DNA of 64,000 bases from Chrysophaeum taylorii (taxonomy: Eukaryota > Sar > Pelagophyceae > Pelagomonadales > Pelagomonadaceae), in assembly GCA_029834535.1 (NCBI GenBank), contig JAQMWT010000685.1:62001-126000 (forward strand). The letters are read 5' to 3'. Shown here in pieces: positions 33,407 to 41,664 of the stretch (the first letter of the stretch is position 1; each line of letters opens with the position of its first letter). Below the pieces are notes generated by a model. It saw only the letters and a list, made by a program, of their open reading frames with translations, made no database searches and had not been told where the DNA came from. Made by a program: the position numbers and the translations under genes.

Positions 33407-35095
33407 ATGAAGCGATCCGTGGTTGAGGTTGTCGTTATTGCTTGGCAGGCGGCGGCGTTCTCGAGGGGAGGGTGGTCGGCGACGCGACGACTGGCGCAAG
33501 TGTCGGAGGTGGAGGAATTGCCAGCGCCGGCGGTGGGTGACGTGGTAGCGTTCGCTGGGGAGTGGCCGGGGGAGTCGCTCGTGGGCCAGATCCGGTCGGT
33601 GCAGCAGGCGCGGGGGCAGTGGGTCGCCGACGTGGTGCCGCTCGAGGATCAGGCGGGTGGGTTGTGGCGGCTGCCGTCGGCGCCGCGCGCGCGCGAGCGA
33701 CGGCAGGCCGTCGGCGTGCGCGAGCTCGTGCCGCTGTCGGCGACGTACGTTCGAGAGAGCGACGCGTGGGCCATCGAGCGGCCGGGCTCGGTAGCGTCGG
33801 GGCTGAACGGGTCGGCCGTCGGGTTGTCGCGGCGGGCCGACGGGTACCGCGAAATGGGCGACGACTTCCGGCCGCGGGGCGCGCCTCGGCTCGATTCGGA
33901 CGCCGAACGGCGGTCGCTCGAGGCGTACGAGATGCTCAAGCGGCAGCTCGTTATCGACACGACCATTGCGGGCGGGCTCGGCGGCGCGGTCGCGTACGCG
34001 ATCGGGGGCCTTGCCGACGCCGGGGCCTTTGCGTTGGGTGCGTTCGCGTCCCTCGCGTACGTTCTCCTCCTCGGCAAGGCGACCGACAAGGCGGGGTCGT
34101 CGGCGACGGCGGGGAACGACATCAGCGACGCGCGCCTCGCTCCACCCGTGCTGGCCTTTGTCGCACTCGCGGCCTACCACGCGCTCCTCGACCCGGCGCA
34201 CGTTCGTCCGCTCGCCGTCGTTCCGCGCGACGAGTTCGTCGCCGTCGCCGCCGGCGTGCTTAGCTATCGGCTGCCGCTCCTCGCGCGCGAGATCGCCGGC
34301 GCGGGCCTCGGCGCCGACGACCTGCTGCAGCTCGCGCCCGGTTCGGTCGGCATTGCGGCGCGCGAGAAGGTGCGACGACGAGACGAGCGCGTTGTCGTCG
34401 ACGCGCGGCCCGCCAGCGCCGCGCGCCGCACGGTGCTCGTGCTGTGCGGTCCGCCCGGCGCCGGCGCCCAAGCGCTCGCCGACCGGCTCGTCGCCGACGA
34501 CGACAGGTTCGCAGCGCCTTCGTGGACCCCGGTGCGCGACGACGACGCCGACCTCATCCGCGCCGACGAGATACTTCCGTCGATCGGAGAAATCCCCGAC
34601 GACGAGCGCCCGACGCGCGCGCTGTCGACCGCCGCGCGTCGCGCCGACCTCGACCGCGACGCCGCTGCCTACGCCGTCGACCGCCGCAACTGGGCCATCC
34701 GCAAGGACGAGCTCATCGAGAGACCCGACGGCAAGGTGGCTCTCCTCGAGTGCGACGTCCAGACCGCAAAGCAACTCGAGAACCTCGACGGCGCGCGTCT
34801 CGTCGGCGTCTGGGTCTCCCTCGACTCGCTCGAAGCTCTCGAAGAAAGGCTCACTCGGACCGAAGTCGAACGAGCGCTCCTTCGTCTTCCTCCCTCCGAA
34901 GGTGAAGACAACGACGAGAAAAAGAAGTCCCTCGCCGAGAACGTCGCCGCCAAGGTCAACGCCAAGCTCGCCACCGTCGTCGACGACATTGACTTCGGTG
35001 TCACGAGCCCCATGTTCGAGTTCACGATCATCAACGCCGACCCTGAAGCGTCGTATGCCAAGCTGCAGCGCGTTATCAAATATGTCTTCATCTGA
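33407..35095 (+). CDS. Plastid-type CGL160/AtpI-like membrane protein fused to a guanylate-kinase-like domain
   Basis: 562 residues. Residues 1-17 form a signal peptide that ends AAA before F18, the Phe-led start typical of heterokont plastid transit peptides. Residues about 171-300 (YEMLKRQLVIDTTIAGG ... FALGAFASLAYVLLLGK ... LAPPVLAFVALAAY ... LSYRLPLLAREI) match the helical AtpI-like part of CGL160, a thylakoid factor for ATP synthase assembly. Residues about 340-562 look like a guanylate kinase fold, ending FEFTIINADPEASYAKLQ, which parallels the VIVNDD..A segment of GMK. The P-loop reads GPPGAGAQA, with Ala in place of the catalytic Lys, so the domain is probably not an active kinase. 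A fusion of these two parts is unusual. ATG 33,407 is preferred over 33,251, since only it exposes the signal peptide. Confidence 0.62.
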   Translation: MKRSVVEVVVIAWQAAAFSRGGWSATRRLAQVSEVEELPAPAVGDVVAFAGEWPGESLVGQIRSVQQARGQWVADVVPLEDQAGGLWRLPSAPRARERRQAVGVRELVPLSATYVRESDAWAIERPGSVASGLNGSAVGLSRRADGYREMGDDFRPRGAPRLDSDAERRSLEAYEMLKRQLVIDTTIAGGLGGAVAYAIGGLADAGAFALGAFASLAYVLLLGKATDKAGSSATAGNDISDARLAPPVLAFVALAAYHALLDPAHVRPLAVVPRDEFVAVAAGVLSYRLPLLAREIAGAGLGADDLLQLAPGSVGIAAREKVRRRDERVVVDARPASAARRTVLVLCGPPGAGAQALADRLVADDDRFAAPSWTPVRDDDADLIRADEILPSIGEIPDDERPTRALSTAARRADLDRDAAAYAVDRRNWAIRKDELIERPDGKVALLECDVQTAKQLENLDGARLVGVWVSLDSLEALEERLTRTEVERALLRLPPSEGEDNDEKKKSLAENVAAKVNAKLATVVDDIDFGVTSPMFEFTIINADPEASYAKLQRVIKYVFI

Positions 35096-35302
35096 TCTCC
35101 AGATCTTTCATGCACGCATCATCGACGATGTGATGACGGACGATGTGATGATGTGGAGAGAGACACACACACCTTATGTTATCATCTGCTGTGAAGACGA
35201 CTGGTACTCTAAATAACCCCTATTCGTTCCTGCTTTTGGAACGAACGGACGGACCCAAACCCGCCTTTCCTCCTCAACCCCTGTCATCATAATTAGCGGT
35301 CG

Positions 35303-35909
35303 ATGTCCGACCACAACAAGTGCCTCCGTTTTCGCGAGCGGGCGAAGAGGAACCCACGCGTGCAACACGTGCTCGCTGCAATCGAGGGGCTCGGGTGTCA
35401 GACCGGGACGTACGAGGACTTGGTGGCATGCGTCTCGAAGGACTCGCAGCCCGGGCTCGCGCTCTCGGGTGGGTTCTCCCCCCACGTGGATCAGGAGGGG
35501 CCGTACGCGCCCAAGATCCTAATGGTCGAGGAACACAACGCCGATCAGGCGACCTTTGATCGCACGCTCATCCACGAACTCGTCCACGCATACGACCAGT
35601 GTCGCGCCAACGTCGACTGGCGCGACCCGCGCCACCTCGCCTGCGCCGAGGTGCGAGGCGCGACCGCACCGACTCGTTCACCGCTCCCAGGTGCGCGCCT
35701 CGAATCTCTCCGGCGAGTGCGAGTTCATCCAGGAGATCAACCGCGGCAAGTTCGGCATCGTCAATCACAATCAGGCCTGCGTGCGACGGCGAGCCGCGCT
35801 CTCCGTAACTCTGGGTCACGGCACGACCCAGGACCTTGCAGCCCGTGTCGTCGACTCCGTCTACGACCGCTGCTATCACGACAAAACGCCCTTCGATCAA
35901 GACAAATAA
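35303..35909 (+). CDS. ATP23: ATP23-type mitochondrial metalloprotease, two exons
   Basis: Exons 35303-35650 and 35691-35909 (intron 40 bp) give 188 residues. The zinc motif is HELVH (H91, E92, H95), followed by AYDQCRANVDW and HLACAE; exon 2 continues VRASNLSGECEF and NHNQACVRRRAALSV. These blocks and the length match ATP23 (Kub3) proteases of the mitochondrial intermembrane space, which mature ATP synthase subunit 6 and assist its assembly in yeast. The early Cys pairs (C7, C32, C43) fit the disulfide-rich import type. The exon 1 frame stays open past the donor, so the join rests on the conserved block AE-VRASNLSG. Confidence 0.92.
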
Positions 35910-36013
35910 CAACTATCATCTTATATTTAGGGGAAGCACGCTGTCGTCGATCGACAGGACACTTGCCTCTGCGCGGCACCGTGGCGTCCTCGACCACCAC
36001 CACCTCCTCCTCC

Positions 36014-37441
36014 TCAAGCGGCAGGCGTGGAGACGTGAGGAGGATGATGGCGCGGCGGCGACGGCGGAGCGGGATCGTCAAGCGCGTAGGCGTGATCTAG
36101 GGCGGCATGGAAGTGCGAGTGGCTAGGGGGCTCCGGAAGATGGTCGCAGAAGAAGGTGGGGGGGCGCTGGAGCACAAAGAGGTCTTTAGGCGGGGGTTCG
36201 ACGGCGGGCGCGAAGGTGCAGCCGTCTATCTCGGCGGCCTCCTTCTCGAGGACGAGGCGCTGAATTTTCTGCTCGCGGTTTCGGAGCCAGTCGCGCGTGC
36301 GTGAGTGGACGTCGCCTTGGACGTGGTGTGCTGCGGCCGGGAGGTCGGGGTGGAACGTGCAGCCGTCGAGTTCCTTGAGCGCAGCCTGGAGGTGCCTGGC
36401 CTTGCGTCGGTCGGCGACGCGCTTGGCGTCGTCGAAGAGGTCGTCGTGGCGGCGCGACTTGCGGCGTTCGAGGGCGGCGAGTTTTTGTTGCTGGCGACGC
36501 TCTCTGTCCGCGTCGTCGTGCGCGGCGACGATCTGCGCCAGGAGCTGGCTGCGGGCCTTGGCGTCCTGGCCGGTGAGGCGCTCGGCGGGCGTCGCGTCGT
36601 GCTTGGCCGCGAGTTGCCGCGACCTTTCGAGGACCATCACCTGGGCCTGCGCGGCGCGCTCGCGGTGATCGCGGTCGCGCGCGCGTCGAAGGGCCTCGTC
36701 GCGCCGCTTGGCGTCTCGGTAGAGGGAGGTGCACCGCGCCTCGGCCCGCGCGGGCGAGATGATCTTGGGGCTGCCGGGAGTCCGCGCGGAGTACTCCCTT
36801 TTTTTTGCCGCGAGGAAGGTGGCCTCGACGTGGAGGCGGCGCGAGACGTCGCCGCGCGTCCCCAAGGACGCCGCGCGCGTGGTAATGCGGGGCGTCGCGT
36901 CTCGGGCGCGCTGGCGCGCCTCGTTTTGCGCCGCGAGCTCGCGGCTCCGGCGCGCGCGCGCGCCGTCGGCGTGGAGGCGTTCCTCGATCGGGCGGTCGTC
37001 GCGCTGGTAGGCCGCGAGTTCGGTACTCGCCGGCGACACGCGCGGCCGGAACGTCGACTCCCACGCGCCCTCGCGCAGCGCCTCGAGCGCCAGCCGCGCG
37101 CGCTCGCGGTCGGCCGAGACCTTGCGTCGCTCGCGCAGAGCCGCGTCGTGCAGCCGCGCGACCGTGCGCCGCGCGTCCGACTTTCGCACGACCTTGTGGG
37201 CGGGGGTCGCGGCCTCCTCGTGCGCGCGCTGCGCGGCGAGCGCCGCCTCCCGCCGCGCGGCGAGCCGCGACCGCTGCTCCTCCGCCGCCCGGTACAGCCG
37301 CGCACCCGCGTTGACGACGCCCCTGTTGGACTCGGCACTAGCCCCCAACCGAGCGGGCCGCCCCGAAAACGACCGCACTGTCCTCCGGTACCCGTAGCTC
37401 CCGCACAAGTCGGCCTCGTAGAGGAGAGAAGCCCCCGCCAT
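36014..37441 (-). CDS. Coiled-coil protein with CTFxP-type repeats
   Basis: 475 residues, very rich in Arg, Ala and Glu, with long predicted helices from about 50 to 400. Three copies of a short motif punctuate it: ESTFRPRVSP (about 130), DGCTFHPDLP and DGCTFAPAVE near the C-terminus. The ..CTFxPxI/V motif recurs in many ciliary and cytoskeletal coiled-coil proteins of protists, so a flagellar or microtubule-associated role is a reasonable guess and no more. No TM or catalytic motif. The opposite strand is also open over much of this region because of the GC bias; the minus frame is preferred for its repeats and helix periodicity. Confidence 0.65.
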   Translation of the reverse strand: MAGASLLYEADLCGSYGYRRTVRSFSGRPARLGASAESNRGVVNAGARLYRAAEEQRSRLAARREAALAAQRAHEEAATPAHKVVRKSDARRTVARLHDAALRERRKVSADRERARLALEALREGAWESTFRPRVSPASTELAAYQRDDRPIEERLHADGARARRSRELAAQNEARQRARDATPRITTRAASLGTRGDVSRRLHVEATFLAAKKREYSARTPGSPKIISPARAEARCTSLYRDAKRRDEALRRARDRDHRERAAQAQVMVLERSRQLAAKHDATPAERLTGQDAKARSQLLAQIVAAHDDADRERRQQQKLAALERRKSRRHDDLFDDAKRVADRRKARHLQAALKELDGCTFHPDLPAAAHHVQGDVHSRTRDWLRNREQKIQRLVLEKEAAEIDGCTFAPAVEPPPKDLFVLQRPPTFFCDHLPEPPSHSHFHAALDHAYALDDPAPPSPPRHHPPHVSTPAA

Positions 37442-37534
37442 AAGTAGAAGAAGGACCTCACCCCATCATCATCATCGGTTAACAATCAACAAAAGAGGCC
37501 CTACCTAACTGTCTCAACGGTCATCTCAACGGTC

Positions 37535-38467
37535 ATGCCGCTTCTCGGTCGAGCAGGCCTCGATGCTGCGACGGTCGAGGAACTCGCGACGCTCAAGCCG
37601 CCGGTCCACACCGTCGAGGCCCTGCTCGAGCGCGACGTCGAGCAACTCGTGCGCGATTGCCGCCTGACGCGGGAAGCGATCCTCGCGGCGCGGCGCGAGG
37701 CCGCGCGGTCCTGCCTGGGGTCGCGGGAGGAGCCCGCCGTCGCGTGGGCCGTCTCGTCGGGGAGCGCCGGCATCGACGCCCTCCTCGGCCGTGGTTTCCC
37801 GGCAGGCTACGTCTCGGAACTCGTCGGCCCGACCGTTGCGGGTAAGTCGCAGCTGTGCGCGACCGTCGCGGCCAACGCCGCGCTCTGCGGCCGCGACGTC
37901 GATTGGCTCGAGGCGGGATCCTGCTCCTTCTCCGAAGACCGATTCCGCGAGATTCTGGTGGCGCGCGGCGGTGACGCAGCGGCGGCCGCGCGCATAAGCG
38001 TTTTCTTCGCCGCAGATGCTCACGCGCTCGTCCGATACCTCGACCGACGAACCTCGCCAGTCGTCGTCGTCGACGCGCCCTCGGCCCTCATCGCGCCCAA
38101 CCTCGGGGGCGACAGGAATGTCCTCGGCCACCGAGACCTCGCCCTCGTCGCCCACGCCCTCGAGAGGCGTGCCAAGCTCGGCGGCGCGCTCGTCCTCGCC
38201 GTCAATTCCACCGTCCGACGCGACGACGCCGCGAGCCACCTCGCCTGGAAGCCCGCCCTCGGCCTCACCTGGACCTACGCGGCGAGTCTCCGTCTGGCGC
38301 TCCACGACGACCGCACCGCGACCCTCCTCAAGCATTCCTCAAGGCCGCTGGAGGCCCCGCCGGTTCGTTTTGCGATTACTCAAATGGGCATCACCGATGC
38401 ACCGGACGATGAATCCAATCAAGACGAACTTCCTAACAAGAGGCCAAACCAGGGGCATGGGGCGTAG
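37535..38467 (+). CDS. RAD51D: RAD51D-type recombinase paralogue
   Basis: 310 residues, close to human RAD51D (328). The N-terminal helical domain (1-60) is followed by the RecA-type ATPase: SGSAGIDALLGRGFPAGYVSELVG, Walker A GPTVAGKS (98-105), Walker B VVVVDAPSAL, then LGHRDLALVAHALERRAKLGGALVLAVN and KPALGLTWTYAASLRLAL. The last stretch mirrors the KPALGRSWSFVPSTRILL part of RAD51D, and LLKHSSRP mirrors LAKSSRQP. RAD51D works with other RAD51 paralogues in homologous recombination. The gene has no visible intron. XRCC2 or another paralogue is less likely. Confidence 0.82.
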   Translation: MPLLGRAGLDAATVEELATLKPPVHTVEALLERDVEQLVRDCRLTREAILAARREAARSCLGSREEPAVAWAVSSGSAGIDALLGRGFPAGYVSELVGPTVAGKSQLCATVAANAALCGRDVDWLEAGSCSFSEDRFREILVARGGDAAAAARISVFFAADAHALVRYLDRRTSPVVVVDAPSALIAPNLGGDRNVLGHRDLALVAHALERRAKLGGALVLAVNSTVRRDDAASHLAWKPALGLTWTYAASLRLALHDDRTATLLKHSSRPLEAPPVRFAITQMGITDAPDDESNQDELPNKRPNQGHGA

Positions 38468-38690
38468 TACGCTAATCCCAACGCGCCATAGCGCGCAGGA
38501 TGAGAATCACAACGGGACGAGGGGCACTGAAAGAAGCGTCGGCGGAGATTAATTTTGACGCTTGTCGCCATGCAACGTGGAGACAAAGGCGCAGGTTCAG
38601 AAGGCACCGTTCTCCATCACCACCTTCGGGAGAGCGAGTGAGTGACCAGGGTAAGGGGTAGGGCACTAAAATATCCGCTATCCAACGAGG

Positions 38691-39284
38691 ATGCGCCACG
38701 TGGCAGAACGCGTCCTCCTCGCTGGGGTTGTCGGTGGCGTCGTGGCCGCCCTGGCGGTCCGACGAAGGAAGAAGGAGCGCGTCCACGAAGACTTCCCAGG
38801 CGGCTACTTCGCCGTCGACTTCGAGCCGCAGGCAACGTACCGCCAGACGACGCCGCAGGCCGAGCTCGACTCGCGCCCCCGAGGCCTCGTCGTTCACCGC
38901 GGGCGTTGCCACTGCGGCGCCGTCGCCTTCGAGGTCGACGCGCCAAGCAACATCGTCGCGTTCGATTGCAATTGCTCTTCGTGTGCAATGAGGCGGAACA
39001 CACACTTCGTCGTGCCCAAGTCAAACCTGCGGCTGCTTCGCGGCTCTCTGACCTGCTACCGCTTTGGCAGCGGCGTGGCGCAGCACCTCTTTTGCGGCGT
39101 TTGTGGCATCTCGCCATTTTACTCGCCGCGGAGCAACCCCGACGGCTACGCGGTGACGGTGCACTGCATCGAGCGCGGGACGATAACGAGCCTCTCAGTG
39201 AAGCAGTTCGACGGCGTGAATTGGGAAGCCTTCATCGACAAATCCGGCATTCGGGTCTTCTCCCGGAACAGAACCAAGACATGA
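38691..39284 (+). CDS. GFA/CENP-V family zinc protein with N-terminal membrane anchor
   Basis: 197 residues. Residues 6-24 form a TM helix with Arg/Lys directly after. The GFA fold shows C73-x-C75 (RCHCGAVAFEV), C93, C95 and C98 (FDCNCSSC), and C135-xx-C138 (FCGVCGISPFY). This Cys pattern binds structural and catalytic zinc in glutathione-dependent formaldehyde-activating enzymes and in CENP-V. The true substrate is unknown; formaldehyde or glutathione chemistry is only the family name. Its stop lies 26 bp from the stop of the convergent riboflavin kinase gene. Confidence 0.85.
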   Translation: MRHVAERVLLAGVVGGVVAALAVRRRKKERVHEDFPGGYFAVDFEPQATYRQTTPQAELDSRPRGLVVHRGRCHCGAVAFEVDAPSNIVAFDCNCSSCAMRRNTHFVVPKSNLRLLRGSLTCYRFGSGVAQHLFCGVCGISPFYSPRSNPDGYAVTVHCIERGTITSLSVKQFDGVNWEAFIDKSGIRVFSRNRTKT

Positions 39285-39310
39285 TTAAGCTGGACAGAAC
39301 CGAGACATGA

Positions 39311-39877
39311 TTAAGCCAGCTTCTGTTGCGTTATACTGGTGGTGGAGCTCCTGCCGCAAAAAAAGGGGTCGAGTTTGTAGCGCGCTAAGGTAGGCGCATC
39401 GAGCGCACGGGCGCAATAGTCGCCGTCGGCTCGGATTTCGGCGATGAGCTCGTCGAGTGACTCGAATTTCGCCTCGTCGCGGACATAAGCGAGAACGATG
39501 ATGCGGATGGTCGCGTCGTAAAAATCGTTCGCGAAGTCGTGCAAGAGCCAGGCCTCGATCGTCTTCTCCTTGAGCGCGTCCGAGCCCTCAAACGTCGGGT
39601 TCCAGCCAACCGACATGGCCACCTTGTAGACCTCTTGGTCGGGTCCGTCGCAGACGCGCGCCCAGGCGGCGTAGATGCCGCAGGGCGTCGTCTCGGCGAA
39701 CTCGAGGACGGTGCGCTCTGCCGCCGTCAGCTGCTCGCGGTCGGCCCCCCATTGGATCTCCATGTTGGCGGTCGGGAACCCAAGTTGCGACGACCCGCGT
39801 CCGAACCCGTGGATCACCTTGCCCGACAGCTGCGCGGGCGCCTCCAAAATGCGGAGCGACCTCGGTGGGCACGGCAT
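39311..39877 (-). CDS. RFK: Riboflavin kinase
   Basis: 188 residues, single domain as in animal and fungal RFK. The flavin/ATP loop GFGRGSSQLGFPTANM (24-39) holds the PTAN motif that binds metal and ATP. VGWNPTF, TIEAWLLHDFANDFYD (with the catalytic Glu) and the EAKFESLDELIAEIRAD helix follow in the standard order. It phosphorylates riboflavin to FMN. No FAD synthetase domain is attached, unlike the bacterial RibF. No targeting signal is evident. Confidence 0.95.
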   Translation of the reverse strand: MPCPPRSLRILEAPAQLSGKVIHGFGRGSSQLGFPTANMEIQWGADREQLTAAERTVLEFAETTPCGIYAAWARVCDGPDQEVYKVAMSVGWNPTFEGSDALKEKTIEAWLLHDFANDFYDATIRIIVLAYVRDEAKFESLDELIAEIRADGDYCARALDAPTLARYKLDPFFCGRSSTTSITQQKLA

Positions 39878-40385
39878 CGGAAGCAGAAGGTTTTAGGGTT
39901 TAGGAGTAAACTCAAAGTTTAGAGGGCGGACCAAAGCAGCTTAGATTGGCAGGTTTTAGGGTTAACACACGCGTTTGTTTGTCTGTCTGTCTTTAAACGA
40001 TCGACTCTGCTAATAAGAGGGGGGCTGCTTGTCTGTCTTGACAAGGTCGACTGCTAAGAGGGGGGAGGGTGTTGAGTGCATGACGGACGTGCGTGGTTTT
40101 GTGGGGTAGGAGTTTGTTTGTCTGTCTTGAAAAGGTCGATTGCTTCGCGGGGGGGGTGTGTTTAATGCATGTCTGTCTGTCTTTAAAAGGTCGACTCCTA
40201 AGAGGGGGGTGTGTGTTTAGTCTGTCTTTAAAAGGTCGACTGCTAAGAGGGGGGGGGTGTGTTTAGTGCGCCAGCGAATCAGGAGAATAGAAAAAGGCAG
40301 TATGTATATGACTCAGACTGCTAGGATTAAAGATCGTCTAACCATCTTGTAATCCTTCATCCGAGCAAATTTTACGCATGTGCAC
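39878..40385. repeat. Tandem GTCGAC-core repeats and telomere-like motifs
   Basis: From about 39,970 to 40,265 a unit is repeated about five times, imperfectly: a TGTCTGTCTTTAAA segment, AGGTCGACTGCTAAGAGGGG, further G, then TGTGTTTAGTGCAT. Spacing is about 45-90 bp. The family recurs in the opposite orientation at 24,128-24,250 and in part at 12,953 and 31,690. Next to the riboflavin kinase start are two plant-type telomere-like stretches, TTTTAGGGTTTAGG (39,891-39,904) and TTTTAGGGTTAAC (39,953-39,965). The stretch also lies in the promoter zone between RFK (minus) and the DnaJ gene (plus). Confidence 0.75.
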
Positions 40386-40925
40386 ATGCGTTATGGGGCG
40401 CTCCCAAGACGGTGCTTTTACGAGGTGCTGGGCGTCACGAGGAACGCGACAAACACTGAGATCAAGACAGCCTATCGACGGGTTGCGTTGAAGTCGCACC
40501 CCGACGTCAACGCGAACGACCCGACCGCCGCCACGCGGTTCCGAGAGGCCGCGGAAGCTTATGCCGTCCTGAGCGACGCGACGAAACGGCCCATCTACGA
40601 CGCGGCGAACGAGTGGGACGTGTCCGAGCGCGCCGCCAGACGTCCGAGGGCTCCAAGGGATGGCCCGACCACGCTTGTCGAGCGTTTGCTCGGCCCGACT
40701 TCGCTTGGACTCTTCGTCCTCTTTGGGACCGTCGTGCTCTTCGCCTCCTCGGGCACCAAAAAAGCGACCGACACCGACGTTTGGATCGACGGGTGCTGGG
40801 TCAATCCGAAGACCCAGCGTCTCGAGCCACCCGCCCCGTGGGACGACGACTACAAGGCCGCCGCCGCGGCAGGCCTCTTGCGCCGCGTCAGGCGCACCCA
40901 ACTCGCCGTTGCCCGCCGCCGCTAG
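40386..40925 (+). CDS. Membrane-anchored DnaJ-domain protein
   Basis: 179 residues. The J domain occupies about 10-75, with CFYEVLGV, the HPD triad (H38, P39, D40) and an [15 protein letters not shown]-like helix III and IV. One TM helix lies at 105-122 ([17 protein letters not shown]), followed by a C-terminal part with [19 protein letters not shown] and a basic end. J proteins stimulate Hsp70 ATPase; this one would recruit Hsp70 to a membrane, perhaps mitochondrial or ER. The first ATG in frame is at 40,386; upstream codons in the same frame start with GTG. There is no zinc or C-terminal substrate domain. Confidence 0.85.
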   Translation: MRYGALPRRCFYEVLGVTRNATNTEIKTAYRRVALKSHPDVNANDPTAATRFREAAEAYAVLSDATKRPIYDAANEWDVSERAARRPRAPRDGPTTLVERLLGPTSLGLFVLFGTVVLFASSGTKKATDTDVWIDGCWVNPKTQRLEPPAPWDDDYKAAAAAGLLRRVRRTQLAVARRR

Positions 40926-40941
40926 CGACCTCGTTCTAGCT

Positions 40942-41504
40942 TTACGCAAGCACAGAGCAGGATTCATGACTGGTTTTCGCTCGTGAATTCAGGCTGTTGT
41001 TGAATATTGTCCGTGATGATGCTGATTGAGCTCTTAGTTTATGGCGAGGCACCTGGTTCGTGTAAATCTCTAAAGACCCTTCGAAAAGAACGCACTCCAA
41101 TGTGAAAACGAGGGTCCCACCCGGCGGGATTCCCCACGCGGGAAAGCCACTCGCGCCGTAGCCTGCGCGAGCTCAGAATCGGTGACGAGCGCGTTTACCT
41201 TCGTGCGCGGGAATGATTAACTCGCGCGTCTCCCCGACTTGCATTCCGAGACACCCCATGTCCCCTGCGACGCACTTAGAGGGGTCCAACGTCGACACGC
41301 ACAGCCTTTGATCACTTGTCCCACGCCGGCGTTGTAGCTGAAAGGTTGCTGGCCGGGATCCTTGGTTGACCAGAACTTCTTCTCCGTCTCCTTGACGAAC
41401 CCCGTTGCGTGCACGGTCACCTTGGCGCCTTTCACGACGGCGGCCCCCGATCCCGGCTTGATCGTTTTCTTCTGCGTCCCAGTGCACCCCGCAACAGCCT
41501 CCAT
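40942..41504 (-). CDS. FKBP-type peptidyl-prolyl isomerase, at least three exons
   Basis: Exons 41504-41303, 41264-41199 and 41162-40942 (introns 38 and 36 bp). Splicing joins VGQVIKG to WDMGCLGMQVGETRELIIPAHEG and then GYGASGFPAWGIPPGGTLVFTLEC, the standard FKBP core with its Trp floor and the IPP loop. The family catalyses cis-trans isomerisation at prolines and can bind FK506. After LEC the frame continues for about 48 residues, where ordinary FKBPs stop. A further 39-bp GT..AG intron, in phase, could lie between LEC and VPRHK, so the C-terminus is uncertain. No signal peptide, so probably cytosolic. The gene ends 17 bp from the DnaJ stop. Confidence 0.85.
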
Positions 41505-41664
41505 CGAATGTTTCGTTTCCCTTTGCGAATAACAACTCAAAAACGACAATAGAGTTGTTGTTGCTTGCCCTTTCCTTTGATAACACACCAAAAAAAATAA
41601 GCCGGGGGTTTGTTTACGCGGCGAAAGAGTGCACTGCACGCCGGCGTACTTGGAATCACCGCCA

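Noticed and set aside
33395-34774. 459-codon minus-strand open frame
   Set aside because: Antisense to the CGL160-like gene, and Arg-rich without domains.
36305-37447. 380-codon plus-strand open frame opposite the CTFxP protein
   Set aside because: Val/Leu/Arg-rich mirror frame without motifs; the minus frame has the repeats and coiled-coil periodicity.
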